The notes under the pieces were generated by a model that saw nothing but the letters and a program-made list of their open reading frames with translations, was not told the DNA's origin and ran no database searches. DNA of 54,154 bases, taken from an uncultured Rhodopila sp. GTDB lineage: Bacteria > Pseudomonadota > Alphaproteobacteria > Acetobacterales > Acetobacteraceae. The position numbers were made by a program, and so were the translations under genes. Positions 52,813-54,154 of the stretch are shown here, one piece after another (the first letter of the stretch is position 1; each line of letters starts with the position of its first letter). Where the stretch lies: the NCBI GenBank assembly GCA_903851415.1, contig CAINOE010000151.1:1-54154 (forward strand), in the 5' to 3' direction.

Positions 52813-53157
52813 CTACGGCACGGCCCGGAGCGCTGCCAGATCCTCCTCGACCGCTGCGCCGTTGGAGGATTCCCCAATCCTCCGCCACAACGCAGCGTCG
52901 AGTTGCCTGAGGTAGGCGTCTCGCCGTTCCATCGGTACGGACTGTATCCCGGTTCCTTCCGCGTTTTCGATATCGCGGACGATCGCCAGAACGACGGCCA
53001 CCGACTGATCGCGATGTTCCGTCCGGACATCCGCCTGGAGCTGTCGCTGAAAAACGTCCGGGGTGAGAGCGTGCCTCAGGTAGCGTCCCGCGAGGTAGAC
53101 TGATTCGATTACGACAGGCCGGCCCAGGCCATCGAGACGGGTAGCCAAATCCAACAT
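52813..53157 (-). CDS. Hypothetical protein downstream of the 203-residue gene
   Basis: The 114-residue product has no recognised domain. It is soluble, with PVVIESVYLAGRYLRHAL near the start and an acidic C-terminal helix (AAVEEDLAALRAVP). It begins three bases after the stop of the next gene upstream, so it is the last gene of a small operon. Confidence 0.55.
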   Translation of the reverse strand: MLDLATRLDGLGRPVVIESVYLAGRYLRHALTPDVFQRQLQADVRTEHRDQSVAVVLAIVRDIENAEGTGIQSVPMERRDAYLRQLDAALWRRIGESSNGAAVEEDLAALRAVP

Positions 53158-53160
53158 GCG

Positions 53161-53772
53161 TCACCTGTGAAGCTCGAGGACGTCAAAGCAATCTCTTGGA
53201 AGACCGTCGATGATATACTCCTCAGCCATCGCCTTTGCAGCATCAGCCACGTCGGCCGCTTTCACAAGGCTGCTGACCGCCGAATAGGGGATGACCAGAA
53301 GCAACGGGGAAAAGTCGCCCATCGGCGCGCGCCGAACCTGGGCCTCGATCCGCTCACGTGTAGGCAGGTCGATGACGCCCTGCTCCTCCTTTACCGATGC
53401 ACCGAACAGCAACCCTGACCGATGGCGTTCGATCTGCGAACTATGCTCGTCGCCATCCTCAATGTCACGATGGAACCGCCAATAGAGGGAGATCGGGTCC
53501 GATGATGGCGGATTGCGCAAGGCGAAGCGATCGAACTCCGGACGCGGGGCACACCATACATAGTGCAGCGCCCGGTAGTATCTTTGGACGAGACTATAGG
53601 CCAGCTTGGTAGTGGTGGAATATAACACGAGAGGTGGGTGCAAGACAGACGCTCCGCGGACAGGCTTGGGCGGAATCAGGTGGTAACGAAATAATAGCGA
53701 TACTGTGGATTCGCTATAGCCGTCGCGCTGCCGCCGTTCAAGCGTTTCGCCGCTTCCCGGGGGCCGGTACAT
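53161..53772 (-). CDS. Hypothetical protein in an operon with an ATPase
   Basis: The 203-residue product is not recognised. Distinctive stretches are LLFRYHLIPPKPVRGASVLH, YSLVQRYYRALHYVW and FSPLLLVIPYSAVSSLVKAA. Composition is A/T-richer than in the neighbours, suggesting recent arrival. The start at 53772 follows the ATPase stop by 21 bases; a start nearer VSLLFRYHL is also possible. Confidence 0.5.
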   Translation of the reverse strand: MYRPPGSGETLERRQRDGYSESTVSLLFRYHLIPPKPVRGASVLHPPLVLYSTTTKLAYSLVQRYYRALHYVWCAPRPEFDRFALRNPPSSDPISLYWRFHRDIEDGDEHSSQIERHRSGLLFGASVKEEQGVIDLPTRERIEAQVRRAPMGDFSPLLLVIPYSAVSSLVKAADVADAAKAMAEEYIIDGLPRDCFDVLELHR

Positions 53773-53793
53773 GAGACGTCCGGAAGCAGCCGA

Positions 53794-54154
53794 TCACCCC
53801 CTCTGCCGCAACCGGCGCTGCATCAGTGGGACGCGCATGCGCCAGAGGCCGTTGTCTTCCGTCACCATCAGGCGGCGGCGGAGGGAGCGGTGGAGGGCCT
53901 CGTCCTCCGGCGGCGGTTGGGAGTCCATGCGCTGGAACGCGCGGATGTAGTCCCACTCCCCGGGCAGGCGGGATTCGCGCTGCACCAGTTCGCGCAGCAC
54001 CGTGTCGCCGGAGATGATCGCCTTGTCGAGGGCGCGCTCCAGCAGCGCGGCATCGGCGTTCGGGGCGGTGCCCTCGTTGAGCAGATCGACGACGGTCTCG
54101 GCGATGAGCTGCACCAGATGCGGCCAGCCGCCGGCTTCGGCGTGGATGCGCTCG
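53794..54154 (-). CDS. STAND/AAA-like ATPase, C-terminal part only
   Basis: The gene runs off the right edge; only about 119 C-terminal residues are seen. They open IHAEAGGWPHLVQLIAETVV, the helical lid region typical of AAA/STAND ATPases, and end in a probable winged helix (RRRLMVTEDNGLWRMRVP). Walker motifs would lie beyond the window. The end of its gene is 21 bases from two unknown genes on the same strand, so it is likely their partner. Confidence 0.6.
   Translation of the reverse strand, partial: ERIHAEAGGWPHLVQLIAETVVDLLNEGTAPNADAALLERALDKAIISGDTVLRELVQRESRLPGEWDYIRAFQRMDSQPPPEDEALHRSLRRRLMVTEDNGLWRMRVPLMQRRLRQRG

Overview
The window is GC-rich, densely coded chromosomal DNA, most likely from an alphaproteobacterium of the Rhodospirillales/Acetobacteraceae type. 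This is inferred from gene content: a short HPr kinase fused by overlap to rapZ and an EIIA-HPr-EI set without sugar permeases, a ChvG/ChvI two-component pair, a long-form HPF beside rpoN, a KdsD-LptC-LptA-LptB run, a phasin, and two ACS-type MFS carriers. No genome comparison was possible, so the taxon is an inference.

Layout. 0.4-7.2 kb: sucA, sucB, lpd (2-oxoglutarate dehydrogenase complex) and pdxA (vitamin B6 synthesis). 7.2-15.4 kb: accessory genes, namely an HtrA-like protein that has lost its catalytic triad but kept a PDZ domain, a Wzx-type flippase, a class III CoA-transferase, a DHA2-type MFS pump, aspartate dehydrogenase, a small membrane protein that may use a CTG start, and a small secreted protein. 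15.3-17.5 kb: a phasin-like gene and a compact exosortase cassette (68-residue tripartite substrate, exosortase-family protease with Cys/Arg/His, and a coupled membrane-anchored partner). 17.6-24.2 kb: type II NADH dehydrogenase, an ACS-family MFS carrier, an orphan VapB-like antitoxin and a 1056-residue DUF4062-STAND-TPR protein lying between palindromic repeats.

24.3-37.8 kb: HugZ-like flavin/heme protein, ChvI/ChvG, a DUF6197-like protein, secreted-type chorismate mutase, zwf, an acyltransferase-3 membrane protein and a PLP dehydratase, then the hprK-rapZ-EIIA-HPr-EI nitrogen/carbon phosphorelay. In many alphaproteobacteria chvGI and hprK/PTS genes are close neighbours; here about 6 kb of other genes separates them. 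37.9-44.6 kb (minus strand): tRNA-Leu(CAG), an RNase D-like gene, kdsD, lptC, lptA, lptB, rpoN, hpf. 45-51.4 kb: envelope lipid genes (diacylglycerol-kinase-like, LpxH-like, GT4 glycosyltransferase, DUF374 acyltransferase, waaA, lpxK) plus a second orphan RHH antitoxin. 51.4-54.2 kb: an ACS-type MFS carrier, and at the right edge two unrecognised genes downstream of the cut-off end of a STAND/AAA-like ATPase.

Intergenic spaces hold a family of long palindromes (29-bp arms, three full copies), a second repeat family, one MITE-like element with terminal inverted repeats, and a different long inverted repeat near 44.9 kb. The most interesting unit is the exosortase cassette, because its only visible substrate is tiny and is encoded directly upstream of its presumed protease.
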